A stretch of DNA of 64,000 nucleotides from Oxalobacteraceae bacterium. GTDB lineage: Bacteria > Pseudomonadota > Gammaproteobacteria > Burkholderiales > Burkholderiaceae_D. A program made the position numbers and the translations under genes. The first letter of the stretch is position 1. The number at the start of each line of letters is the position of its first letter. The DNA is taken from positions 1 to 64,000 of the forward strand of contig JAIZVZ010000003.1 of assembly GCA_021768485.1 (NCBI GenBank), in the 5' to 3' direction. Below are positions 17,300-24,779 of this stretch, piece after piece. The notes under the pieces are model-generated. The model was given only the letters and a program-made list of their open reading frames with translations. It was not told the origin of the DNA and did not search any database.

Positions 17300-17875
17300 T
17301 CAGTTACGTACGACGCGCTTGAATTCGTTGGTGCGGGTATCGATTTCGATGACGTCGTCCTGGCTCACGAACAGCGGTACCGGTACGATATGCTGATGGC
17401 CTTCGATCGCATTTTCGATCTTGGCTTCCTTCAAGACGTTACCCGAAGTATTGCCCTTGACTGCAGGCTCGGAATAAATCACCTTGCGCGAAATCGTGAT
17501 TGGCAATTCAACCGAAATCGCCTTGCCATCGTAGAATACGGCTTCGCATGTCATGCCGTCTTTCAGATAGTGCAGCGCATCGCCGAGGTTTTCTTCTTCG
17601 ATTTCGTACTGATTGTATTCTTCGTCCATGAAGACATACAGCGGATCGGCGAAATACGAATATGTGACCGGTTTTTTATCGAGCACAACAACATCGAACT
17701 TGTCGTCGCCGCGGAATACGTTTTCCAATGGGCTATTAGTCAGAAGATTCTTCATCTTCCACTTGTATGTGAAGCCCGTGCGGCTCGAACCGTTGACATC
17801 AGAACGCAACACGATCATTGGTTTGCTGTCGACCATAATGATGTTGCCAACACGAATTTCTTTTGCAGGTTTCAT
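17300..17875 (-). CDS. efp: Elongation factor P, EarP-type with Arg32
   Basis: A 191-residue EF-P with the usual three beta-barrel domains: KOW-like N-terminal, OB, and C-terminal with [30 protein letters not shown] rescues ribosomes stalled at polyproline stretches. The tip of domain I reads [18 protein letters not shown]. The modified residue is Arg32, not the Lys34 of the E. coli EpmA pathway. Arginine EF-Ps are rhamnosylated by EarP, which is encoded immediately upstream on the same strand (137-base gap), so substrate and enzyme form a pair. It is cytoplasmic. Confidence 0.97.
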   Translation of the reverse strand: MKPAKEIRVGNIIMVDSKPMIVLRSDVNGSSRTGFTYKWKMKNLLTNSPLENVFRGDDKFDVVVLDKKPVTYSYFADPLYVFMDEEYNQYEIEEENLGDALHYLKDGMTCEAVFYDGKAISVELPITISRKVIYSEPAVKGNTSGNVLKEAKIENAIEGHQHIVPVPLFVSQDDVIEIDTRTNEFKRVVRN

Positions 17876-18012
17876 AGAGAATGTAAGTAAAAAGTAGGTT
17901 GCATAAAAATCATCTGTCGCCTACTGGCCAAAAGCCCCGCAAGCCCACGTTTGATCGAATTAGGAACATCTTGAAAATTAACCCGAGATTGTACCTTATT
18001 TTTGGCCTATCT

Positions 18013-19197
18013 CTAGCAAAACGAACGCGCAAACGCCAGTAAATTGCCCGTCAAATCCCCATTTTCGTGCATTTCGCGCCGCCAACCGGCGGCCCGGCGC
18101 ACCATATCGGGCATCTCGGATTGAAACGACAGCCACAGCGCAGACCAATCGGCTTGCGCTTTTCCGCTACTGCCTTCAGTTTGACCGACGGCACCATTCC
18201 AGCGCCAGGAAAATGCCGTCAAGCTATCAAGTTCGCTGGCATAGCGTTGCAGAAATGCCCGCAATTTTACATGATGCAAATTTTCATCTTGCGGATAAAT
18301 ATGCCAGACAAATGGTTTGCCGGCCCATTGCGCACGCACAACAGAGTCCTCGCCACGCACGAAATTGAGGTCGCACGCCCATAACAGCTTGTCATACTCG
18401 GGCTGGGCGACAAACGGCAAAACGCGCACGCTCAGGCTGCCGCGGCGGCGCATGGCGCCGGCAACGGCCGGCGCGCCGAGAAATGCGGCAATCGCTTCGG
18501 GCGCCACCCCTTCCGGCACCAGGCAGGCAGTGGCATGTTCGGCATGTTCCCAGGTATCGAACAAGGCCGCAATCGGCGCCTGCGGATAGCAAAACAGCGA
18601 CACTTTCAAGGCCGCCATCTCGGCCGCCGTCACCCCGAGTTGCGCCAGAAAGCCGGCGGCCTGCGCCGGGTCGGACTGGAACCGCAAACGCTGCTGCTCC
18701 AGAGCCGCTTCGCACAGCAGGCCACCGGTCCTGGCGGTAAAGCCGGGAAAGAAAAAATACTTGGTCAGAGGCAGGCGCGGATGCGACGATGGCAAGGTAT
18801 GGCAGCCCTCGACCCATTCCTCGGCGCTCAGTCCTTCCAGATTGAGCCAGACCCGGCGCGGCTGGCACTCGGCCATGGCGGCGATATAGCCGGGAGGAAT
18901 ATCGCAACCGAAAAATTCGATGACGATATCGGCGATATCGGCGGCGGCGAACACGCCATCCTGATCGCGCCAGTGACGCACGGTGACGCCGGCCACGTGC
19001 TGCAACTCGGCATCAAGCGCAAGCGGTGGGCAAATCCGCTGAAAACTGCGCAAGTCGTCAACCCACAAGGTCACGGCAATGCCATGCTCGTCTTGCAATT
19101 GCCGCGCCAGGCGCCAGCAGATGCCGATATCGCCATAGTTATCGACGACTTTACAAAATAAGGCCAGACTCGTGGCCGGTTTTTCATTGGGCTGCAT
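18013..19197 (-). CDS. earP: EF-P arginine 32 rhamnosyltransferase EarP
   Basis: A 394-residue GT-B type glycosyltransferase of family GT104. The N-terminal motif FCKVVDNYGDIGICWRLARQL contains the two catalytic-region aspartates (Asp19 and Asp23, matching Asp13 and Asp17 of the Pseudomonas enzyme). Later blocks are VWLNLEGLSAEEWVEGCHTLPS and the nucleotide-sugar region with FVRGEDSVVRAQWAGKPFVWHIYPQ, which holds the essential RGEDS segment. It transfers rhamnose from dTDP-rhamnose to Arg32 of EF-P. The Met at 19197 was chosen because conserved sequence starts a few residues later. It is followed by efp on the same strand. Confidence 0.96.
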   Translation of the reverse strand: MQPNEKPATSLALFCKVVDNYGDIGICWRLARQLQDEHGIAVTLWVDDLRSFQRICPPLALDAELQHVAGVTVRHWRDQDGVFAAADIADIVIEFFGCDIPPGYIAAMAECQPRRVWLNLEGLSAEEWVEGCHTLPSSHPRLPLTKYFFFPGFTARTGGLLCEAALEQQRLRFQSDPAQAAGFLAQLGVTAAEMAALKVSLFCYPQAPIAALFDTWEHAEHATACLVPEGVAPEAIAAFLGAPAVAGAMRRRGSLSVRVLPFVAQPEYDKLLWACDLNFVRGEDSVVRAQWAGKPFVWHIYPQDENLHHVKLRAFLQRYASELDSLTAFSWRWNGAVGQTEGSSGKAQADWSALWLSFQSEMPDMVRRAAGWRREMHENGDLTGNLLAFARSFC

Positions 19198-19409
19198 GTG
19201 TGGTGATTCAATGGTGAGATAGCGCAGGTAGCCTGGGCCAGCAGTCATCGCGGGCGCCGCAAAGGGCAGCGCAGCACTGAAAAGACGCCTGCCGGTGGCC
19301 GCTGCCGAACGCCGGAAACGCCCATGATACGGCAAAATCCGGAACAACTGCCCGCTACCGGATGATGCCGAACCACGATTCCTGCGCCGCCGGCGCCCCG
19401 GCTCAGCCC

Positions 19410-19808
19410 TTAGCCGCGAGGCCCGCTGCCAGGCCGAATCGTGCGCCGCAGCGCTTCAGGCGTAATCACGCCCGCCGCGGTGCCGTCTTTAGCGCCCGGC
19501 TTACTGTCCGTTTTACTGCCCGTTTTACTGCCCGTGCCGGACGAGCAGCCGTCGCAGCCACCGCAACTGCCGGCCTCGGGCACCTCATCATCGGCGCGCT
19601 CGGCACGGCGCTGCACAAAGGCTTGCAGGCGCCGCCCCAGGCCAGGCATGCCGCAGACGCGCATGATGGCCGCCAGCGGCGCGCACAGGCGCAACTGCGA
19701 GCGCAGCCAGAGCCGCGAGAAGGCGCGCCGCCAGGCTTTGGGCAGGTATTTTCGCAGCACGACCCAGAGTGCGTACAAAACGATGGCGGCAACGATCAGA
19801 TTTTGCAT
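19410..19808 (-). CDS. FeoB-associated Cys-rich membrane protein (DUF6587-like)
   Basis: About 132 residues: an N-terminal membrane helix (MMQNLIVAAIVLYALWVVLRKYL), an Arg/Leu-rich amphipathic part, and a Cys cluster (GSCGGCDGCSS). A low-complexity tail of GSKTGSKTDSKPGAKD follows. It begins 14 bases after the feoB stop behind an AGGAGG site, so it is the third gene of the feo operon. Cys-rich membrane-anchored proteins in this position occur in several phyla and are presumed to assist or regulate FeoB, but the mechanism is not known. The Cys motif could bind Fe(II) or an Fe-S cluster; that is inference. ATG at 19811 or 19808. Confidence 0.72.
   Translation of the reverse strand: MQNLIVAAIVLYALWVVLRKYLPKAWRRAFSRLWLRSQLRLCAPLAAIMRVCGMPGLGRRLQAFVQRRAERADDEVPEAGSCGGCDGCSSGTGSKTGSKTDSKPGAKDGTAAGVITPEALRRTIRPGSGPRG
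19501..19536. repeat. 12-bp tandem repeat in the 3' end of the feo third gene
   Basis: Three units of TTACTGYCCGTT on the + strand encode the SKTG/SKTD repeat of the tail on the minus strand. It is in frame, like the repeats in cydP and the zinc-ribbon gene. Confidence 0.8.
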
Positions 19809-19821
19809 CATCAACCTCCTG

Positions 19822-21726
19822 TCAATGGATGAAATGACGGCTGATCTGGTAAGTGAGAAAAGACGCCAGATAAGCCAGCGCAAACATATAGGCCGCCATG
19901 GCCAGCGCCGGCTTCCAGGAATTGGTCTCGCGCTTGACCGTGATAAGGGTCGAGACGCACTGCGGCGCAAACACATACCAGGCCAGCAGCGAAAGCGCGG
20001 TCGGCAAGCCCCAGGTGGCCGCTATCATCGGCGTCAGCGTCGACGTCAGCTGGTCGCCGGTGGCCGACAATGCATACACGGTGCCGAGCGCGCCGACCGC
20101 CACTTCGCGCGCGGCCAGGCCGGGAATGAGGGCAATCGAAATCTGCCAGTTAAAACCGATCGGCGCAAAAATCACCTGCAGCAGGGTGCCGAGCTGACCG
20201 GCCAGGCTGTACTGGATGGCCGGCCCCGTGGCGCCGGCCGGCGGTGCCGGAAAGCTCGATAAAAACCACAGCAAGACCATCAGCGCCAAGATGATGCTGC
20301 CGACGCGGCCGATAAAAATCTTGGCCCGTTCCCACAGGCCCAGCGTCAGATTGCGCAGATTCGGCCAGTGATAATTAGGCAGCTCCAGCATCAGCGGCTG
20401 ATAACGGCCACGCCCTATCGTTTGCTTGAACAGATAGGCAATCGCCATCGCCGACACGATCCCGGCCAGATAAAGACCGAACAGTACCAGCCCCTGCAGA
20501 TTGAACCAGCCGATCGCCCGGTCCGGAATGAAGGCGCCGATGATCAGGGCATACACGGGCAAGCGGGCCGAACATGTCATCAAGGGCGCGATCATGATGG
20601 TGGCCAGGCGGTCGCGCGGATTTTGTATGGTGCGGGTAGCCATGATGCCGGGAATGGCACAGGCAAAACTCGACAGCAGCGGAATGAAGGCGCGCCCCGA
20701 CAGGCCGACGGTGCCCATCAGGCGATCGAGCAAAAACGCCGCGCGCGGCAGATAACCGGAATCTTCGAGCGCCAGGATAAACAGGAACAAGATCAGGATC
20801 TGCGGCAAAAATACCAGCACGCTGCCGACGCCCGACAAGATACCGTCGACAATCAGGCTGCGCAAGACGCCTTCCGGCATCCAAGTATAGACCAGGTGGC
20901 CGAAACCGTCGATCGCGTTCTTGATCAAGTCCATCGGTTCCTTGGACCAGCTGAAAACGGCCTGAAAGATCAAAAACAGCAGCACCGTCAAAATCACATA
21001 GCCGAACACCGGATGCAAGACGATCGCATCGATCTTGTCGCCCGTATGATGGTCGCTTCCTTCGTAGCTGACCACGGCGTCGAGAATGCGGCGCACTTCG
21101 CGCTGCGTCTTTTCCAGTTGCGCGCCATTGTCCAGATTGAAGCGCGCGCCATCGATCTCGGCCGCAACGGCGGCGGCGCCCCCGGCAGCCGCTTGCGGCA
21201 TGTCGCGCACCATGACGTCGAGCTCGGCGATCAAATCGTTGGCGCCGCCCGGTTTGACGGCAACCGCCGAGATGACGGGAATGCCCAGTTCAAGCTGCAA
21301 GGCGGCGATATCGATGACCACGCCGCGTTTGTGGGCGACATCCATCATGTTGAGGACCAGCACGGTCGGGCGCTGCAAACGCAAGACTTCGAGCACCAGG
21401 CGCAAATTAAGTTGCAAATTGGTGGCGTCGGCCACCAGCACGATAACGTCCGGCAGCACATCGTCGTGGCGCACGCCGAACAGCACGTCGCGCGTGATCG
21501 CCTCGTCAGGCGTCATCGCATTTAGGCTATAAGCCCCCGGCAAATCGACAACGCGGTACTGGGTGCCTGCCTTGGAAACGAATTGCCCTTCCTTGCGCTC
21601 GACCGTCACGCCGGCATAATTGGCGACTTTTTGGCGGGCGCCGGTCAGGCGGTTAAAGAGTGCCGTCTTGCCGCAATTGGGATTGCCGACCAACGCCAGA
21701 CTATGCGTGAGCGCTGCTGTACTCAT
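19822..21726 (-). CDS. feoB: Ferrous iron transporter FeoB
   Basis: A 634-residue protein. The N-terminal G domain has G1 GNPNCGKT (residues ~14-21), G3 DLPGAYSL and G4 NMMD. A helical GDI-like spacer follows, and then two Gate regions and multiple membrane helices (LVFLPQILILFLFILALEDSGYLPRAAFLLDRLM; SSFACAIPGIMATRTI). It transports Fe(II) across the inner membrane, driven or gated by nucleotide hydrolysis. The size suits the shorter proteobacterial FeoB class. feoA precedes it by about 100 bases and a Cys-rich membrane protein follows 14 bases later. A Fur-box-like sequence lies upstream of feoA. Confidence 0.97.
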   Translation of the reverse strand: MSTAALTHSLALVGNPNCGKTALFNRLTGARQKVANYAGVTVERKEGQFVSKAGTQYRVVDLPGAYSLNAMTPDEAITRDVLFGVRHDDVLPDVIVLVADATNLQLNLRLVLEVLRLQRPTVLVLNMMDVAHKRGVVIDIAALQLELGIPVISAVAVKPGGANDLIAELDVMVRDMPQAAAGGAAAVAAEIDGARFNLDNGAQLEKTQREVRRILDAVVSYEGSDHHTGDKIDAIVLHPVFGYVILTVLLFLIFQAVFSWSKEPMDLIKNAIDGFGHLVYTWMPEGVLRSLIVDGILSGVGSVLVFLPQILILFLFILALEDSGYLPRAAFLLDRLMGTVGLSGRAFIPLLSSFACAIPGIMATRTIQNPRDRLATIMIAPLMTCSARLPVYALIIGAFIPDRAIGWFNLQGLVLFGLYLAGIVSAMAIAYLFKQTIGRGRYQPLMLELPNYHWPNLRNLTLGLWERAKIFIGRVGSIILALMVLLWFLSSFPAPPAGATGPAIQYSLAGQLGTLLQVIFAPIGFNWQISIALIPGLAAREVAVGALGTVYALSATGDQLTSTLTPMIAATWGLPTALSLLAWYVFAPQCVSTLITVKRETNSWKPALAMAAYMFALAYLASFLTYQISRHFIH

Positions 21727-21827
21727 AAAAATTTTTCAAGAAAACACGGTGAAATGGCATAGGCAAAAAATCAGCCTGACATGGGGAGAAAATGCGCAAA
21801 GAAAAAGACAAGAAAATACGGCGTCAA

Positions 21828-22148
21828 TTAGACCTTGTCGCAATTTTCAGCGCAATTCTTGTCGCGCTGAATTTGAATCAAGCCCGCCTCATGGCGCCGC
21901 AAGGCAAAGGTTGTATTACCGAGGCGCACTGCAATCGGATCGCGGCGCGGAAATGATTCGGCGACCACGCGCACTTTTTCGCCGACCGCGAAACCGAGTT
22001 CCAGCAGCCTGGTCTTGATTGCCAATTGCTCGGCACTATCGCAAGCGCCCAGGCCGGTCACAATGGCGCAGTCGCCTTTTTTAAGCTCTGCCAAAGACAA
22101 ACTGTCGCTCTGTGCAAGCAAGTCTGGTTTCAATTGTGCCGACATCAT
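21828..22148 (-). CDS. feoA: FeoA family ferrous iron transport protein A
   Basis: About 106 residues with the SH3-like FeoA core: LSLAELKKGDCAIVTGLG, LAIKTRLLELGFAVGEKVRVVAESFPRRDPIAVRLGNTTFALRRHEAGLIQI. FeoA is a small cytoplasmic partner needed for FeoB function. A C-terminal NCAENCDKV adds two Cys. The frame is open to 22202, but a start there would put the coding region only 17 bases from the Fur-box-like site. The double Met at 22148/22145 just before the conserved core is more plausible. First gene of feoAB plus the Cys-rich protein. Confidence 0.88.
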   Translation of the reverse strand: MMSAQLKPDLLAQSDSLSLAELKKGDCAIVTGLGACDSAEQLAIKTRLLELGFAVGEKVRVVAESFPRRDPIAVRLGNTTFALRRHEAGLIQIQRDKNCAENCDKV

Positions 22149-22218
22149 GTCATGTGCTTTCTTCGCTATGAGCAAAATGATTACAGGGTTGTGCTCCAAC
22201 AAGTTCAGTATATCACGC

Positions 22219-22237
22219 GAATGATAACTATTCTTAA
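22219..22237 (-). promoter_or_regulatory. Fur-box-like site upstream of feoA
   Basis: GAATGATAACTATTCTTAA matches the overlapping GATAAT hexamer layout of Fur boxes at most positions. It lies about 70 bases before the proposed feoA start, so iron-responsive repression of feoAB is likely. It could equally face the opposite strand, toward the hairpin at 22343-22378. Confidence 0.7.
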
Positions 22238-22342
22238 TTGGATGCGCATCGCGCCCTTATTTTTTGCCAAATACGCTTTGATAAATACAGTCCAATACCC
22301 GCCACATGCGAAATATGGCCGCAGCTGATTATTTTAATGCAA

Positions 22343-22378
22343 AAAAAATCCTGTCTTGGGCACAAGACAGGATTTTTT
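22343..22378. terminator. Perfect long-stem intrinsic terminator, no obvious owner
   Basis: ATCCTGTCTT and AAGACAGGAT pair perfectly around a six-base loop, extended by an A run on the left and six T on the right (15 bp with the A-T part). It works in either direction. No protein gene ends nearby: feoA starts to the left heading away, and the SPW gene already has its own hairpin at 22583-22619. It may end an unannotated small transcript. Confidence 0.8.
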
Positions 22379-22440
22379 GAGGAAATTGTTGCAATTACAG
22401 TAATTACAACATTTAGGGTAATAAACGCAGTAATGCCGCA

Positions 22441-22500
22441 GTAATAAACAACGCAAGAATAAACAACGCAGGAATAAACAACGCAAGAATAAACAACGCA
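22441..22500. repeat. 15-bp tandem repeat (GTAATAAACAACGCA)
   Basis: Four units of RRAATAAACAACGCA with degraded partial copies on both sides (22420-22545). It lies between two hairpins in the 434-base gap between feoA and the SPW protein gene. The frame through it gives only VVYSC repeats and is not a gene. Confidence 0.9.
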
Positions 22501-22582
22501 GTAACGCAATACAATCAAAAACGCAATGCAATCAAAACGCGTTAATGAAAATACAGGGCATCGCTAAGGCAGCGATGACGGC

Positions 22583-22619
22583 GCAAAACTGCCCGCCCCA
22601 CAAAGAGCGGGCAATTTGC
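22583..22619 (-). terminator. Hairpin following the SPW protein gene
   Basis: TGCCCGC / GCGGGCA stem extended by GCAAA / TTTGC lies 18 bases after the SPW stop codon, with GTTTTGC after the stem on the minus strand. Confidence 0.65.
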
Positions 22620-22636
22620 ATCTGCGCGGTCTTTGA

Positions 22637-23032
22637 TTATTGCGATTGAGCATGACGATCATGGCGCCATTTTTCGAAATCCTTATCGCGCATCATTGCC
22701 CATAGCGCCAAGGCGGCGACCACGATCCCGACCAGAACTGCATTGGCACGCAAATCGAGAAACATTGCATAGGCCAAGACCCACGGCGAAATAACCATCC
22801 ATAGGCCTAGCACGATATTGATGCCCTCCTCCCATATTTTCGGCAGATATACGGCGTAAATGGAAAACACGAGAATACCCAAGCCGACCAGGCAAGCATT
22901 CCATATCGCGGCAGGATTGTCAGCCGGATATGTCATGACCCATGGCGATATGACCAGCCAGGCACCCAATAACAAGTTGACCCAGTCCTGCCATCGTTTC
23001 ACTTTGACTTTTACATTCACATTGCTGTCCAT
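22637..23032 (-). CDS. SPW repeat membrane protein
   Basis: A 131-residue protein with four hydrophobic helices and two copies of the SPW motif: WQDWVNLLLGAWLVISPWVM near residues 14-33 and GINIVLGLWMVISPWVLAY near residues 70-88. This defines the SPW repeat family of small integral membrane proteins, which have no known function. The start at 23032 is well supported by GGAGGGCGCG before the ATG. The charged C-terminus (DKDFEKWRHDRHAQSQ) is cytoplasmic by the positive-inside rule. No clear operon partner: the DUF5335 gene upstream is on the same strand, but 142 bases away. Confidence 0.87.
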   Translation of the reverse strand: MDSNVNVKVKVKRWQDWVNLLLGAWLVISPWVMTYPADNPAAIWNACLVGLGILVFSIYAVYLPKIWEEGINIVLGLWMVISPWVLAYAMFLDLRANAVLVGIVVAALALWAMMRDKDFEKWRHDRHAQSQ

Positions 23033-23174
23033 CGCGCCCTCCCTTTCAAGCCTCGATATGAAAAACCAATTTGTCGATCTGCGCCCAGTAGACAAAGCGA
23101 GGGACAGATGGTTCGTTAAATAATCGTCATCATCGCCGCTGCGCAGTGCCGACGGCGGCGCCGTTCGCCCGGCC

Positions 23175-23555
23175 TCAGGCCGAGGGCCGCGCCGCCGTTT
23201 TCGGCTGCGAATCGGGCACTAATGGATTGGGCAATAGCAAAGGACTGCGCAACCTGACGATTTGCCGCGTCCCATCCTCATCGACAATTTCGATGCTGGC
23301 CAGACCCAGCATGTCGTAAGTGATATAGATCTCGCGAGGCTTGTGGATCAGGTGATCCAGGCCTTCGAGCAAGACCTCGAGCAGATCGCCCTTGCGGTCA
23401 TAGACAATGCCCTGCAAGGGTAACCAGTCGGCTTCCACCTGCACGCCGATATCGAGCGCGGCAATTTCGATCTCTGCCTGCTTGCCGCTCACAGTTTTCG
23501 AGAGATGGTCAAAATAGCTTTGCCATGCATTCTTTTCCAGCTTTGCGATCGCCAT
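23175..23555 (-). CDS. DUF5335 family protein
   Basis: A 126-residue soluble protein: LEKNAWQSYFDHLSKTVSGKQAEIEI, WLPLQGIVYDRKGDLLEVLLEGLDHLIHKPREIYI and SIEIVDEDGTRQIVRLRSPLLLP. The alternation of short beta strands and the DHLIHxPxxI block are typical of DUF5335, a family without assigned function often found near other stress-linked small proteins (here SPW). A 14-bp repeat array lies 25 bases before its start codon, within its presumed promoter or 5' leader. Confidence 0.8.
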   Translation of the reverse strand: MAIAKLEKNAWQSYFDHLSKTVSGKQAEIEIAALDIGVQVEADWLPLQGIVYDRKGDLLEVLLEGLDHLIHKPREIYITYDMLGLASIEIVDEDGTRQIVRLRSPLLLPNPLVPDSQPKTAARPSA

Positions 23556-23579
23556 CGTCGGCCTCTCCGTGTTTCGTCA

Positions 23580-23677
23580 TTCAAGCTTGTCTGTTCAAGA
23601 TTGTCCGTTCACGATTGCCTGTTCACGATTGTCCGTTCACGATTGCCTGTTCACGATTGTCCGTTCACGATTGCCTG
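23580..23677. repeat. 14-bp tandem repeat (TTCACGATTGCCTG), seven units
   Basis: Seven consecutive 14-bp units with a second-order alternation (units ending CCTG and TCCG alternate, giving a 28-bp period). This indicates growth by duplication of pairs. It lies directly upstream of the DUF5335 gene. An AT-rich TAATTATTAATC repeat follows at 23782-23822 before the DUF3460 gene. Confidence 0.92.
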
Positions 23678-23817
23678 CTTTTGAGTGCATGCCCGCACTC
23701 ATTTTTTTGCGCTCATCGGCTTGCAGTCATTTACGCGCGGCCGGCCCCGGCGCGGCAAGCCGGCGGCCGTCAATCGCGGCCGCTAATTATTAATCATTAA
23801 TTATTAATCGCTAATTA

Positions 23818-24021
23818 CTAATCGTAGTAGCTATAGGGTTTCAACTTGACCTCAACACTCTGCGCGCGATCGATTTCAGGCGGCGACAGCGGCGGCCGGT
23901 CCCACCAGATTGCGCGCGCCTGGCGCTGCTGCTCTTCGAGCTCGGGATGCGCGCGCTTCAGGGCATCGATGAACAGCCCGAATTCGGATTCGTAGATTTG
24001 CGAATGCCTGCCGAAGTTCAT
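23818..24021 (-). CDS. DUF3460 family small protein, copy 1
   Basis: 67 residues: MNFGRHSQIYESEFGLFIDALKRAHPELEEQQRQARAIWWDRPPLSPPE plus a short tail ending KPYSYYD. It shares with the protein at 34896 the pattern YESExxLFxxxLKxxxPxLEExQRxxRAxxWDxxPLxxxExxR, the DUF3460 signature of Burkholderiales. Cytoplasmic, no known function. It is flanked by repeats on its 3' side and faces away from the ftr operon. The likely Fur site of ftrA is about 130 bases upstream of its start. Confidence 0.85.
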   Translation of the reverse strand: MNFGRHSQIYESEFGLFIDALKRAHPELEEQQRQARAIWWDRPPLSPPEIDRAQSVEVKLKPYSYYD

Positions 24022-24148
24022 GAGCGAATTGTCGCGATATTAATGACAGTTCGACCACGCGATTACCTCGAAGTTCTCCGCCACGCCGGCTGTCTGTCGT
24101 GATTTTAACAACATGAATAGACATATTTCATGGCTTCTCTTGCGAATG

Positions 24149-24170
24149 CAAATAACAATCGTTATCATTT
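24149..24170 (+). promoter_or_regulatory. Fur-box-like site upstream of the ftr operon
   Basis: CAAATAACAATCGTTATCATTT closely follows the AATAATNATTATCATT type of Fur box. It lies 40 bases before the ftrA start codon, where repression by Fe-Fur would be expected. Confidence 0.8.
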
Positions 24171-24209
24171 ACATGTTGTTTTAAACAAACTATTTCAAGG
24201 GAATACCCC

Positions 24210-24776
24210 ATGTTTTCAAGCAAACTCGCCTCCGTTACCTCATTTACAAAAGCCGCGCTCCTCTTGAGTGCCGCGCTGGCCAGCATCGACGCCTCGGCCA
24301 TCGAATATCCGATCGGCTCCCCGCAACAGCGCTTCGGCATGGAGCTGGCCGCCGTCTATCTGCAGCCCGTGGTCATGGAACCGGACGGCATGATGAAAAA
24401 GGCGGAAGAATCGGACATCCATATCGAGGCCGACATCCATGCGATGGCCGGCAACCCAAACGGCTTTGAAGAAGGCGCCTGGATTCCCTATCTGGTGGTC
24501 AAATTCGAGGTCAACAAAGTCGGCACCGCGCAAACCGTGTCGGGCGAATTCATGCCGATGGTGGCCAACGATGGTCCGCATTACGGCGACAACATCAAGC
24601 TGTTCGGCCCCGGCAAATACCATGTCAAATACACGATTTATCCGCCATCGGAAAACAAGCATGCGCATTTTGGCCGCCATACCGACCGCCTGACCGGCGT
24701 GCGGCCATGGTTCAAGCCTTTTGTCGTCGAATATGACTTCACCTACGTCGGCATCGGCAAGAAAGGCGGGTATTGA
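24210..24776 (+). CDS. ftrA: Periplasmic iron-binding protein FtrA (P19/Tp34 family)
   Basis: A 188-residue protein with a signal peptide (KAALLLSAALASIDASA) and the P19-type core: IEYPIGSPQQRFGMELAAVYLQPVVMEP, DIHIEADIHAMAGNPNGF, GEFMPMVANDGPHYGDNIKLFGPGKYHVKYTIYPP and FGRHTDRLTGVRPWFKPF. Metal ligands of the family are the conserved Glu, Met and His residues in these blocks, including HAM and DGPHYG. It binds iron or copper in the periplasm and works with the FTR1 permease in ferrous iron uptake, as in Bordetella FtrABCD. A Fur-box-like site lies just upstream. First gene of a five-gene unit. Confidence 0.93.
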   Translation: MFSSKLASVTSFTKAALLLSAALASIDASAIEYPIGSPQQRFGMELAAVYLQPVVMEPDGMMKKAEESDIHIEADIHAMAGNPNGFEEGAWIPYLVVKFEVNKVGTAQTVSGEFMPMVANDGPHYGDNIKLFGPGKYHVKYTIYPPSENKHAHFGRHTDRLTGVRPWFKPFVVEYDFTYVGIGKKGGY

Positions 24777-24779
24777 GCG

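Noticed and set aside
19362-19832. A + strand gene opposite the feo third gene
   Set aside because: Low-complexity shadow; the minus-strand frame has the membrane helix, the AGGAGG site and operon spacing.
22234-22518. A minus-strand frame with VVYSC repeats
   Set aside because: Produced by the 15-bp tandem repeat and the terminator; not a plausible protein.
23580-23677. Regular repeats that could suggest a CRISPR array
   Set aside because: The 14-bp units are directly adjacent, with no unique spacers of 30-40 bp, and no cas genes are near.
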